6,524 nt of DNA from an uncultured Helicobacteraceae bacterium (GTDB lineage: Bacteria; Campylobacterota; Campylobacteria; Campylobacterales; Sulfurimonadaceae), in NCBI GenBank assembly GCA_903903705.1, contig CAIUZU010000035.1:1-6524 (forward strand). The letters are read 5' to 3'. Position 1 is the stretch's first letter; each line of letters starts with the position of its first letter. Below, piece by piece: positions 1-6,246 of the stretch. The notes under the pieces were generated by a model. That model saw only the letters and a program-made list of their open reading frames with translations. It searched no databases and was not told where the DNA came from. The position numbers and the translations under genes are program-made.

Positions 1-108
1 ATTGAGAATGATATTGCAGTAGGTCAAGAACGTGAGATAAAAATAATAATTGAGCCTTTTACCTATGCATATGATTATAATATTTCCTTAGGAGCTGATT
101 GCAAATGA
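1..108 (+). CDS. 3' end of a gene, possible DUF2393-like protein (partial)
   Basis: An open frame runs from the first base to a TGA at 106-108 and encodes the last 35 residues of a protein whose beginning lies outside the window. The tail (VGQEREIKIIIEPFTY, then YDYNISLGADCK) has a Gly followed by charged residues, then an alternating hydrophobic beta-strand and aromatic/Pro residues. This resembles the C-terminal tail of the next gene (KPGETKDFIIYIDYPTHF), so the two may be tandem paralogues. The TGA overlaps the ATG of the next gene (ATGA), which points to co-transcription and coupled translation. No function can be assigned. That the frame is coding is fairly sure, because of the overlap and the ribosome binding site for the next gene inside its last codons; the family is a weak inference. 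Confidence 0.6.
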   Translation: MENDIAVGQEREIKIIIEPFTYAYDYNISLGADCK

Positions 109-653
109 TTACACTTTTTAATATTTGGCACTATCTGGTTATCTTTATGCTGTTACCTGTTTTAGTGGGCGGAGTTTTTCTTGCATTAAAGGACGAAAAT
201 TCAAAGTATAGGGTTGAAATTATAGTATCGTTTTTTTTAGTATTTTTGTTTTTAAGCGGTATAGGCATATACGCTGTGGATAAAAATACCAAAGTGGCAA
301 AACTATATAGACTTGAGAATAAGAGAAATTTAAATACCGAAAAAATTATGTTTAGCGGAGTAGTAAGAAATGAGGGAAATTATGAAATCGGTGAGGTTGT
401 TTTGGAAATTAAACTAGAAAATACCACTCATAGTGCAGCCAACGTAGACAGAGGCTCTTATTTTGTTCCAAGCGGATTTCTATACTCATTTTTGGGTTTT
501 GGTAGTAAAGATGATAAGCCATCACGGATAGAAGAGAAGTTTACTGTGGCAGAAAATTTAAAACCGGGAGAGACAAAGGATTTTATAATTTATATTGACT
601 ATCCGACACATTTTCAAGGTTTTGCTTCTTCTTCGGCTATTTATGCTCACTAG
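105..653 (+). CDS. Two-TM membrane protein, DUF2393-like, function unknown
   Basis: A 182-residue protein. Two hydrophobic segments lie at about residues 8-28 and 37-58, separated by a short charged loop, followed by a soluble domain of about 120 residues. That domain has beta-strand-rich features: FSGVVRNEGNYEIGEVVLEIK near residues 82-102 recalls FxLyD/CARDB-like domains, and LKPGETKDFIIYIDYP lies near the end. This layout matches my recollection of DUF2393 proteins, which occur mainly in Campylobacterota and have no known function. The soluble part is probably periplasmic, but topology is not proven. I chose the ATG at 105 over a TTG at 99: it overlaps the upstream TGA as ATGA, and AGGAG at 90-94 lies 10 nt before it but only 4 nt before the TTG. 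The stop at 651-653 shares four bases with the convergent radical SAM gene. Confidence 0.8.
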   Translation: MITLFNIWHYLVIFMLLPVLVGGVFLALKDENSKYRVEIIVSFFLVFLFLSGIGIYAVDKNTKVAKLYRLENKRNLNTEKIMFSGVVRNEGNYEIGEVVLEIKLENTTHSAANVDRGSYFVPSGFLYSFLGFGSKDDKPSRIEEKFTVAENLKPGETKDFIIYIDYPTHFQGFASSSAIYAH

Positions 654-1609
654 TATTTGAGTTTTAATGGCTTAAGAGCTGCGTTTATCTTTTTTATTTG
701 ACTCTTTTTATCTCTGCACCACTGGGGTGCGAGTAGAGAGTCATCATCTATTCCTGCTGTTACTCTTTGAACAGATATGTTTTTAGGCTTCATCTGCAGA
801 GATTTTATCAAAATATCAATGTAATCCTCTTCAGAGATAGGAGTGAATTTTCCTTTTAAAAAATCATTTGCTAGGGATGTTTTTTTCACGATATAGAGCG
901 GATGATACTTAACGGAGTCAATCCCCCAGATGTAAGCCTGTTTTGAGGTGTAAAGCATCATCTCTTTGCTTTCATCCGGCAAACCGAATATAAGATGACC
1001 ACATACATGCAAGCCTTTGGATTTTGCTTTTAATATCCACTCTTTTACATTTTCGCTCGTATGTCCTCGGTTAATTTTTTCTAACGTTTCGTCAAATACA
1101 GATTGAATGCCAAACTCAATCCATATCTCTTTTTTCTTATTAAGCGATGCAAGATAATCTAATGTTTCATCGGTTATGCTATCTGAGCGTGTGCCGATGC
1201 TAAGACCTATAACATCGGGAAATGAGAGAGCTTTTTCGTAGAGAGCTTCGAGTGTTCCAAGCGGTGCATAGGTATTTGTAAATGATTGAAAGTAGACTAG
1301 AAACTTTTGTGCGCCGTACTCTTCACGCTGCCTTTTGCTAATTGCATTAAACTGAAATTCAAGTTGTTTTAGCTGTTTTTCTAGATTTGGATTTGATTTG
1401 GAGTGAAGGTTAAGATGAAAGCCTTTGAGATCTTTTGTCTCTCCGGTACTTGCACTAAATGAGTCGTTCTCGCAAAATGTACATCCGCCTTTTGCTACTG
1501 TACCGTCAATATTTGGACATGTAAAACCTGATATATTTACGCCGACTTTATAGACTTTGCAACCAAATTTATCTCTTAAATAGTTGCCAAAGGTGTAAAT
1601 CTGTTCCAT
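650..1609 (-). CDS. yhcC: Radical SAM protein, YhcC / TIGR01212 family
   Basis: A 319-residue protein, close to the usual length of about 310. Near the N-terminus GFTCPNIDG and GGCTFC supply Cys31, Cys43 and Cys46. This CX11CX2C arrangement is typical of this family's SAM-binding [4Fe-4S] cluster and differs from the common CX3CX2C. Other family blocks follow: YFQSFTNTYAP (about 107-117), GLSIGTRSDSI (135-145), EFGIQS then INRGHTSE (165-187), HLIFGLPDES (205-214) and YHPLYIVKKTSLAND (235-249). The family is widespread, but its substrate and reaction are unknown to me, so the symbol records only the resemblance to E. coli YhcC. I use the ATG at 1609-1607 instead of the TTG one codon earlier: the purF stop and this ATG share one base (TGATG), which favours coupled translation. 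A possible AGGA lies 14 nt upstream. No terminator is visible; the gene ends inside the convergent gene's stop codon. Confidence 0.9.
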   Translation of the reverse strand: MEQIYTFGNYLRDKFGCKVYKVGVNISGFTCPNIDGTVAKGGCTFCENDSFSASTGETKDLKGFHLNLHSKSNPNLEKQLKQLEFQFNAISKRQREEYGAQKFLVYFQSFTNTYAPLGTLEALYEKALSFPDVIGLSIGTRSDSITDETLDYLASLNKKKEIWIEFGIQSVFDETLEKINRGHTSENVKEWILKAKSKGLHVCGHLIFGLPDESKEMMLYTSKQAYIWGIDSVKYHPLYIVKKTSLANDFLKGKFTPISEEDYIDILIKSLQMKPKNISVQRVTAGIDDDSLLAPQWCRDKKSQIKKINAALKPLKLKY

Positions 1610-2964
1610 CAAACTATGTATTTTCCTGTGAAGCAGGCAGTACAGTAGTTGTCTTCTTTCGTATTTACGCTTCTTAAAAGTGATGCTTCGTCTAAATATG
1701 CAAGTGAGTCCGCTTCGATAAATTTACAAATATCATCAAGACTCATATTTGCGGCGATTAGTTTATCTTTATTCGGTGTATCAACTCCATAAAAACATGG
1801 ATCTGTTGTCGGAGGGGATGAAACTCTCATGTGAACTTCACTCGCTCCTGCTTCTTTTAACATTCTTACTATTCTTTTTGATGTCGTTCCGCGAACTATA
1901 GAGTCATCTACGACAATAACTCTTTTACCTTTTATAATGTCCGTCATCGGAGAGAGCTTCATTTTAACTTTTAGATCTCTCATTTCTTGAGTAGGTTCGA
2001 TAAAAGTTCTACCGATGTAGTGGTTTCTCATTATCCCCATTTCATAAGGTATACCGCTTTCTTGAGCGTATCCTATAGCTGCTGGAACACCGCCATCAGG
2101 TACCGGAATTACCATGTCTGCTTCGACAGGTTTTATGTGTGCCAACTCTCTGCCCATATTTTTTCTGGTTTGGTAAACAGATTGACCAAAAACCCTTGAG
2201 TCAGGTCTTGAAAAGTAAACATACTCGAAGATACAGTGCTTTGGAGTAGGTTCAAAAACTTTTATACTCTCAGGTTCTTTGTCTTCATCAAAAATCAAAA
2301 GCTCACCTGGCTCAACGTCCCGCATAAACGTTGCACCAACTAAATCAAATGCGCATGTTTCACTCGCTACGATATAGCCTCCACTTGGAAGTTTTCCGAG
2401 GCTCAAAGGGCGAAAACCATGGCGGTCACGCATAGCAAACATTTTTGTTCTGCTTAAAAAAACAAGTGAAAAAGCACCCTCTATTCTCTGAACGGCATCT
2501 ATGATTCTATCAAGAAGCTTTCTTTTTTCACTCTTTGCTATAAGGTGAATGAGATTTTCAGTGTCCATAAAAGTTTGAAAAATTGCGCCTTTGTCTATTA
2601 GGCGATTACGAATCTCTTCTGCATTGGTCAAGTTCCCGTTATGAACGATTGCCATTTCGCCTAGATCATATCTGGCAAAAACAGGTTGCGCATCAAGGAT
2701 AGAGTCATCACCCGCAGTTGAGTAGCGAGTATGTCCGATAGCGCTTGAACCTCTTAGGGTTTCAAGTTTTTTCTCATCAAATACACGCATAACCAAACCG
2801 CGTTTTTTAATTGTTTGGAGTTTTGTTCCGTTTGAAGAGCTTATTCCTGCAGCTTCTTGACCACGATGCTGAAGTGCATGTAGTGAAAAATAAGCTAGTT
2901 TCGAAGCCTCTTTATTGCCATAGATTCCTACAACTGCACACTTTTCATTCATATCTTCTAGCAC
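1609..2964 (-). CDS. purF: Amidophosphoribosyltransferase (glutamine PRPP amidotransferase)
   Basis: PurF makes 5-phosphoribosylamine from PRPP and glutamine, the first committed step of purine synthesis, in the cytoplasm. The protein has 451 residues. The class II glutaminase domain starts with the nucleophile Cys9 (KCAVVGIYG), followed by LQHRGQEAAG (31-40), HTRYSTAG (78-85) and HNGNLTN (108-114). The phosphoribosyltransferase domain carries the PRPP loop VIVVDDSIVRGTTS (349-362). Cys244, Cys390, Cys441 and Cys444 match the four [4Fe-4S] ligands of the Bacillus subtilis enzyme; counted from the nucleophile they fall at 236, 382, 433 and 436, the first two identical to B. subtilis numbering. 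The eight residues before Cys9 would be a removable propeptide, also as in B. subtilis. The start is a GTG with AGGAG 6 nt upstream; an in-frame ATG at 2952 would leave a four-residue leader. Likely transcribed from its own promoter just upstream and coupled to the radical SAM gene. Confidence 0.97.
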   Translation of the reverse strand: MLEDMNEKCAVVGIYGNKEASKLAYFSLHALQHRGQEAAGISSSNGTKLQTIKKRGLVMRVFDEKKLETLRGSSAIGHTRYSTAGDDSILDAQPVFARYDLGEMAIVHNGNLTNAEEIRNRLIDKGAIFQTFMDTENLIHLIAKSEKRKLLDRIIDAVQRIEGAFSLVFLSRTKMFAMRDRHGFRPLSLGKLPSGGYIVASETCAFDLVGATFMRDVEPGELLIFDEDKEPESIKVFEPTPKHCIFEYVYFSRPDSRVFGQSVYQTRKNMGRELAHIKPVEADMVIPVPDGGVPAAIGYAQESGIPYEMGIMRNHYIGRTFIEPTQEMRDLKVKMKLSPMTDIIKGKRVIVVDDSIVRGTTSKRIVRMLKEAGASEVHMRVSSPPTTDPCFYGVDTPNKDKLIAANMSLDDICKFIEADSLAYLDEASLLRSVNTKEDNYCTACFTGKYIV

Positions 2965-2970
2965 ATTTTT

Positions 2971-2975
2971 CTCCT
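2971..2975 (-). promoter_or_regulatory. purF ribosome binding site
   Basis: AGGAG on the minus strand is the only strong Shine-Dalgarno match here. It lies 6 nt from the GTG at 2964, 4 nt from an out-of-frame ATG at 2966 and 18 nt from the in-frame ATG at 2952. It therefore favours the GTG start and a PurF with an eight-residue propeptide. Confidence 0.65.
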
Positions 2976-3000
2976 GATAGAATAGTTAAATAATTTTGGA

Positions 3001-3006
3001 ATTATA
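3001..3006 (-). promoter_or_regulatory. Candidate purF -10 element
   Basis: The minus strand reads GAG-TATAAT-TCC, a perfect TATAAT in the 69-nt gap between dapB and purF, 36 nt before the purF start codon. Upstream sequence is T-rich without a TTGACA-like -35, which is normal for housekeeping promoters in Campylobacterota. A start near 2994 would give a leader of about 30 nt. No purine operator or riboswitch fits in so short a leader. Inferred from sequence only. Confidence 0.55.
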
Positions 3007-3033
3007 CTCAAACCAAATTAAAATAAAATTGAT

Positions 3034-3804
3034 TTAGATCTCCAAACAATCACTTATGGAGTAAAGTCCGGCTTCTTTGCTTACAAGCCATGATGCAGCT
3101 CTTATCGCACCTTTACTAAATGTATTTCTTGAAGTTGCCGTATGATTTAACTCTATAAATTCACCTTCATTGTAAAAGCCCAACGTTTGACGACCTACTA
3201 TATCGCCGCCGCGAAGTGCCATTACTGCTATTTCATCTTTGCTTCTTTGACCAATATTGCCGTCTCTGCCGCTTATACGGACTTTATCCAAATCCAGACC
3301 GCGACCTTTAGCCGCGGATTCGCCTAAAGTAAGTGCCGTTCCGCTTGGAGCATCTTTTTTATGCTTATGATGCATCTCAACTATTTCAATGTCAAAACCC
3401 TCTAGTGCGGCAGAAGCTTGGTAAACGAGTTTATTTAAGAGTGCCACGCCTAAAGACATATTGGTAGCATAGAGAATCGGCATATTTTCACTTGCCTGTT
3501 TTAATAGATTTAACTGATGTGCATTTAGTCCGGTTGTCCCGATAACGAGAGGTTTTGGGGTTTTTAAACATGCCTCAAGCAGAGACTCGCAAGCCTCAGG
3601 AAGTGAAAAATCTATAACAACATCGCATGCATTTAGAAAAGATTTTATATCTGTACTTACCAAAACAGAAGGATCTATTGAAAAATCAAGTGAGTTTCTC
3701 ACAAAAACAGAACTTAAATTTATATCTTTCGTTGTTTTTAAATCATCAATAATAAGTTTCCCGACTCTGCCGTTTGCACCTAGAACACCAACTTTTACTA
3801 TCAT
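3034..3804 (-). CDS. dapB: 4-hydroxy-tetrahydrodipicolinate reductase
   Basis: DapB reduces 4-hydroxy-tetrahydrodipicolinate with NAD(P)H in the diaminopimelate pathway, feeding lysine and peptidoglycan synthesis; it is cytoplasmic. The 256-residue length is normal for the family. The N-terminal Rossmann fold begins GVLGANGRVGKL (6-17), with VIGTTGL at 87-93 and ATNMSLGVALL at 113-123. The substrate domain carries the signature EMHHKHKKDAPSGTA (143-157), including the proposed catalytic His145 and Lys149 (E. coli His159 and Lys163). C-terminal blocks include RGGDIVGRQT (198-207) and ELNHTATSR (218-226). The ATG at 3804 has AAGGG 6 nt upstream, and this ribosome binding site overlaps the trxB stop codon (TTAAGGG). 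With only 9 nt between the genes, trxB and dapB are very probably co-transcribed and translationally linked. A promoter-like -10 follows before purF, so purF need not depend on this unit. Confidence 0.97.
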   Translation of the reverse strand: MIVKVGVLGANGRVGKLIIDDLKTTKDINLSSVFVRNSLDFSIDPSVLVSTDIKSFLNACDVVIDFSLPEACESLLEACLKTPKPLVIGTTGLNAHQLNLLKQASENMPILYATNMSLGVALLNKLVYQASAALEGFDIEIVEMHHKHKKDAPSGTALTLGESAAKGRGLDLDKVRISGRDGNIGQRSKDEIAVMALRGGDIVGRQTLGFYNEGEFIELNHTATSRNTFSKGAIRAASWLVSKEAGLYSISDCLEI

Positions 3805-3813
3805 CTATTACCC

Positions 3814-4758
3814 TTAAGAATTTAATTTTTCATCAACATAAGAGATTGCTTGAAGTGCCGCTACTGCACCGTCTCCTGCTGCGCTTACAACCTGTTTTGG
3901 AGCAGACAGACGCATATCGCCTGCTGCAAAAAGCCCATGAACAGATGTTGTCATGCTAATATCAACTATAACTTCGCCATGCTTGTTAACATCACACAAA
4001 AAGTTGCCGTCTTCTTGAATAAGAATTTGATTGTTTACGTCATTTCCGACAAATGTAAACACTCCCGGAACTTTTATATCACGAATCTCTCCTGAGCCGC
4101 CCTTTACCAATAGACCGGTAACACCCATGTTGTCGCCATAAACTTCTTGAGGGATAGAGTTTAAAATAAGTTCGATATTTTGAGCATTTTTCACTCTCTC
4201 AACGGTATTTGGAGATGCACGAAAGCTATCTCTTCTATGGATCAGATAAACTTTAGAGCATATTTTTGCCAGATAAAGTGCTTCTTCAAGAGCGGTATCA
4301 CCGCCACCGACTACCGCAACTTCCTTTCCCTTATAGAAAAATCCGTCACATGTAGCACATGTGCTAACACCTCTTCCAAATAGTTCATCTTCTCCTGCAA
4401 AACCGGCACGTCTAGGAGATGAACCTGTACACACGATAACACTGTGTGCTTGGCTGATTGTTCCGTCTTCTTTGTGAATTTTAAAGATCTCACCCTCTTT
4501 GCTTACACGATTTACTGCAACCATCTCATGTTTTAGACCAAATTTTTGGCACTGTGCAGGCCATGGCATCATAAACTCCATGCCGCTTACTTCGCCTGTA
4601 ACTCCAGGATAATTTTCTATCTCTGAGCTTTGAGTAATTTGTCCTCCCGGCATTCCTTTTTCAAACATAACGACATTTTCTAAACCACCGCGAGTTGCAT
4701 ACATTCCGGCTGTTAGTCCTGCAGGACCGCCGCCGATAATCGCACAATCTAAAATCAT
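3814..4758 (-). CDS. trxB: Thioredoxin reductase (NADPH)
   Basis: TrxB is a flavoprotein that passes electrons from NADPH through FAD and a CxxC pair to oxidised thioredoxin in the cytoplasm. With the start chosen here it has 314 residues, typical of the low-molecular-weight bacterial type. Motifs in order: FAD-binding [12 protein letters not shown] (about 7-18), MPGGQIT (36-42), redox-active CATCDGFF (134-141, Cys134 and Cys137), NADPH-binding [12 protein letters not shown] (149-160) with HRRDSFRAS (174-182), and the second FAD contact AAGDMR (278-283). The ATG at 4758 is preferred over a GTG at 4767 because the only Shine-Dalgarno match, AAGG at 4770-4767, overlaps that GTG and lies 8 nt before the ATG; the start [11 protein letters not shown] also fits the family. 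Its partner trxA lies upstream across a gap of about 190 nt containing a hairpin and a candidate promoter; dapB follows 9 nt downstream. Confidence 0.96.
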   Translation of the reverse strand: MILDCAIIGGGPAGLTAGMYATRGGLENVVMFEKGMPGGQITQSSEIENYPGVTGEVSGMEFMMPWPAQCQKFGLKHEMVAVNRVSKEGEIFKIHKEDGTISQAHSVIVCTGSSPRRAGFAGEDELFGRGVSTCATCDGFFYKGKEVAVVGGGDTALEEALYLAKICSKVYLIHRRDSFRASPNTVERVKNAQNIELILNSIPQEVYGDNMGVTGLLVKGGSGEIRDIKVPGVFTFVGNDVNNQILIQEDGNFLCDVNKHGEVIVDISMTTSVHGLFAAGDMRLSAPKQVVSAAGDGAVAALQAISYVDEKLNS

Positions 4759-4766
4759 CCAAAACA

Positions 4767-4770
4767 CCTT
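4767..4770 (-). promoter_or_regulatory. trxB ribosome binding site (decides the start)
   Basis: AAGG on the minus strand sits 8 nt before the ATG at 4758. A possible GTG start at 4767 overlaps this site and has nothing purine-rich at a proper distance, so the shorter protein is favoured. Confidence 0.55.
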
Positions 4771-4820
4771 AATTTATAAATTTTTATCTGATAACCTACG
4801 TTAAGTTATTTAGTTTTCAC

Positions 4821-4826
4821 ATCATA
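4821..4826 (-). promoter_or_regulatory. Candidate trxB-dapB -10 element
   Basis: The minus strand reads TATGAT (5 of 6 matches to TATAAT) inside AGTATGATGTG, 63 nt before the trxB start codon and downstream of the hairpin that follows trxA. Upstream is AT-rich without a recognisable -35. It would give trxB-dapB its own transcript if the hairpin ends the trxA message. Other AT-rich hexamers nearby (TATAAA around 4836-4841) are alternatives, so the exact site is uncertain. Confidence 0.3.
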
Positions 4827-4915
4827 CTATCTTGTTTATAAAGAAAATCTTTGTTTTTTTAAATAAAAGAGTAAAATAAGTTTTGCAGGGAGAAGTTGAA
4901 ATTTTTTGGATCATA

Positions 4916-4939
4916 TAAGGGAGGCAATTGCCTCTCTTA
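4916..4939 (-). terminator. Hairpin after trxA, possible terminator or attenuator
   Basis: A near-perfect palindrome centred on GAGGCAATTGCCTC begins about 10 nt after the trxA stop codon. In the trxA transcript it forms GAGGC/GCCTC around an AATT loop, then one C-A mismatch (4920 with 4935) and four more outer pairs. The sequence after the stem is only TTATAT-like, without a proper U-run, so efficient Rho-independent termination is doubtful. It may instead allow partial readthrough into trxB or protect the trxA message from 3' decay. Confidence 0.45.
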
Positions 4940-4949
4940 ATGTTTAAAA

Positions 4950-5270
4950 TTATGCTAAAAGAGCGTCTATTTTTTGTGAAAGAGCAGCTTTAGACTGTGC
5001 TCCGACAACTTGATCTACCATCTTGCCGTCTTTGAAAAACATGATTGTAGGGATAGAACGGATACCGAATTTAACAGCAATATCTTGCTCTTCATCAGTG
5101 TTTACTTTACAGATCTTAGCTTTGCCTTCATAGTCGTTTGCAAGCTCTTCAATTACAGGAGCAATCATACGACAAGGTCCACACCACGGTGCCCAGAAAT
5201 CTACCAATGATACACCTTCGCTCAGAGTTGATTCAAAATCTGAACTAGTTAATTCTATATATTTACCCAT
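4950..5270 (-). CDS. trxA: Thioredoxin
   Basis: TrxA is the small cytoplasmic dithiol carrier that reduces protein disulfides and is recycled by TrxB. The 106-residue length is typical. It contains the active site WCGPC (residues 29-33, Cys30 and Cys33) within VDFWAPWCGPCRMIAP, the buried acidic residue Asp24, and the cis-proline Pro74 in RSIPTIMFFKDG. No signal peptide is present, which argues for the cytoplasmic thioredoxin and against a periplasmic thioredoxin-like protein. The ATG at 5270 has AAGG 8 nt upstream and a TATAAT box 33 nt before it. The gene is followed by a hairpin and then trxB, so it can be made alone, probably in larger amounts than the reductase, or with trxB by readthrough. 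Confidence 0.98.
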   Translation of the reverse strand: MGKYIELTSSDFESTLSEGVSLVDFWAPWCGPCRMIAPVIEELANDYEGKAKICKVNTDEEQDIAVKFGIRSIPTIMFFKDGKMVDQVVGAQSKAALSQKIDALLA

Positions 5271-5302
5271 TGTTATTTCCTTATTTAATTTTAAGTGGAG
5301 CC

Positions 5303-5308
5303 ATTATA
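5303..5308 (-). promoter_or_regulatory. Candidate trxA -10 element
   Basis: The minus strand reads CTTG-TATAAT-GG, a perfect -10 box 33 nt upstream of the trxA ATG. A start near 5297 would leave a leader of about 26 nt containing the AAGGAAA ribosome binding site. The upstream region is A/T-rich with no clear -35, as is usual in this phylum. Confidence 0.6.
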
Positions 5309-5401
5309 CAAGGCTAACTCTTTAAAATTGCTTTATCATTTTTTTTAAACGCCAAACCCAGCAAAGCCGCATTTGGTTAAGCTTGTCACTTATTTGCTAA
5401 A

Positions 5402-5414
5402 GCTTCTTTGAAGC
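5402..5414 (-). terminator. Weak hairpin after the histidinol-phosphatase gene
   Basis: GCTTC-AAA-GAAGC on the minus strand forms a five-base-pair stem 10 nt after the stop codon at 5425, followed by only three U residues. It is placed where a terminator would be expected but is short. The remaining spacer up to the trxA promoter (about 5312-5401) holds no other structure I can support. Confidence 0.3.
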
Positions 5415-5424
5415 GAGATGGAAA

Positions 5425-6204
5425 TTAAAATTTTACAAATTCTTTTTTTCTCTTTCGATATAGCACACACTCCTCATATCCTACAGATTTAGCCATATTT
5501 AAAGCTTCATCACTATAAAGTCCAACTTGTTCAGGTTTGTGTGCATCGGAAGCAAAGGTGATCGGAATATCAAGTTTTTTAGCTTCTTGTAAAAGAGATA
5601 ACGTTGGGTACGCTTCGCCAATTGGTTTTCTAAATCCTGCAACATTTATCTCTAACGACATATTAGCTTCTTTAATCGCTAAAAGGGCATTCTTTGCGAT
5701 ATCAACAACATCTCTTTTTGGCATAAATTTAAAAATTTTTATAAGATCTATATGGGCAACAATATCAAAAAGCCTACTATTTGCCATCTCCTCTATAGCA
5801 TCAAAATATTTTTGCCAAATTTCATCAATATCATGATTTTTATAGCTGCCTATAAACTCAGGATTGTCAAATCCCCACTCCTCTATAAAATGGACGGAAC
5901 CTATGAGATAGTCGACATCTGCATTTAAAACTCTCTCATCCAAGTAGCCTTTGAGATAATCAACTTCATAGCCTAAGAGTATCTCTATTCTCTCTTCATA
6001 TCTCTTTTTTGCACTTAAAACAGCATTTTCGTACTCTTTCATCTGCTCAAAATTTATGCGATATTTTTCATCAAAATTCATTGGGGCATGCTCGGAAAAG
6101 CCGAAATGTTTTATATTGCATTCAATCGCTTTTTCTATGTACTCAAAGATTTCACCCTCTGCATGATTGCAAAGTTTCGTATGGTTATGCAGGTCAACTA
6201 TCAT
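5425..6204 (-). CDS. hisJ: Histidinol-phosphatase, PHP family (HisJ/HisK type)
   Basis: The enzyme would remove phosphate from L-histidinol phosphate in the penultimate stage of histidine synthesis, in the cytoplasm. The 259-residue protein shows the PHP metal-site motifs in order: DLHNHT (4-9, His6 and His8), His14 in CNHAEG, GFSEHAP (35-41, His39), GYEVDY (78-83, Glu80), GSVHF (102-106, His105), AHIDLIK (150-156, His151) and ASDAHKPEQVG (218-228, Asp220 and His222). The GSVHF and SDAHKPEQVG blocks are typical of the HisJ branch and not of polymerase or tryptophan-type PHP proteins. No other his gene lies in the window, so this is an isolated pathway gene; a different phosphomonoesterase substrate remains possible. 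The ATG at 6204 has GGA only 4 nt upstream, with GAGAAT a little further off, a modest ribosome binding site. Transcription probably begins in the spacer shared with the divergent CheZ-like gene. Confidence 0.87.
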   Translation of the reverse strand: MIVDLHNHTKLCNHAEGEIFEYIEKAIECNIKHFGFSEHAPMNFDEKYRINFEQMKEYENAVLSAKKRYEERIEILLGYEVDYLKGYLDERVLNADVDYLIGSVHFIEEWGFDNPEFIGSYKNHDIDEIWQKYFDAIEEMANSRLFDIVAHIDLIKIFKFMPKRDVVDIAKNALLAIKEANMSLEINVAGFRKPIGEAYPTLSLLQEAKKLDIPITFASDAHKPEQVGLYSDEALNMAKSVGYEECVLYRKRKKEFVKF

Positions 6205-6236
6205 TTAATCCATTCTCGCATTTATATAATTTATGA

Positions 6237-6246
6237 TATTATAATG
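6237..6246. promoter_or_regulatory. Overlapping divergent -10 boxes between hisJ and the CheZ-like gene
   Basis: The spacer contains ATTATAAT, in which TATAAT is read on the plus strand at 6240-6245 and again on the minus strand at 6243-6238 around a shared TTATAA core. The plus box is 50 nt before the CheZ-like ATG and the minus box 33 nt before the hisJ ATG, both suitable distances. No clear -35 is seen either way. A second AT-rich string (TATATAAAT on the minus strand near 6230-6222) could serve hisJ instead, so use of both boxes is inferred. Confidence 0.45.

Noticed and set aside
99..104. TTG start two codons before the ATG of the DUF2393-like gene
   Set aside because: It is only 4 nt from the AGGAG, while the ATG has suitable spacing and an ATGA overlap with the preceding gene.
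3774..4383. Several plus-strand open frames of 60-80 codons opposite dapB and trxB
   Set aside because: They lie antisense to genes with full conserved motifs, have no convincing ribosome binding sites and encode unordered Cys/His-rich sequences typical of shadow frames.
5345..5405. Possible structured RNA or riboswitch in the trxA upstream spacer (CCAAA/TTTGG arms and two AAGCTT sites)
   Set aside because: The arms give only five-base-pair stems with large loops, lie upstream of the likely trxA start site, and match no riboswitch pattern I know.
5537..5836. A 99-codon plus-strand frame opposite hisJ
   Set aside because: It is entirely antisense to the PHP domain, whose metal motifs are intact, and its product shows no recognisable domain.
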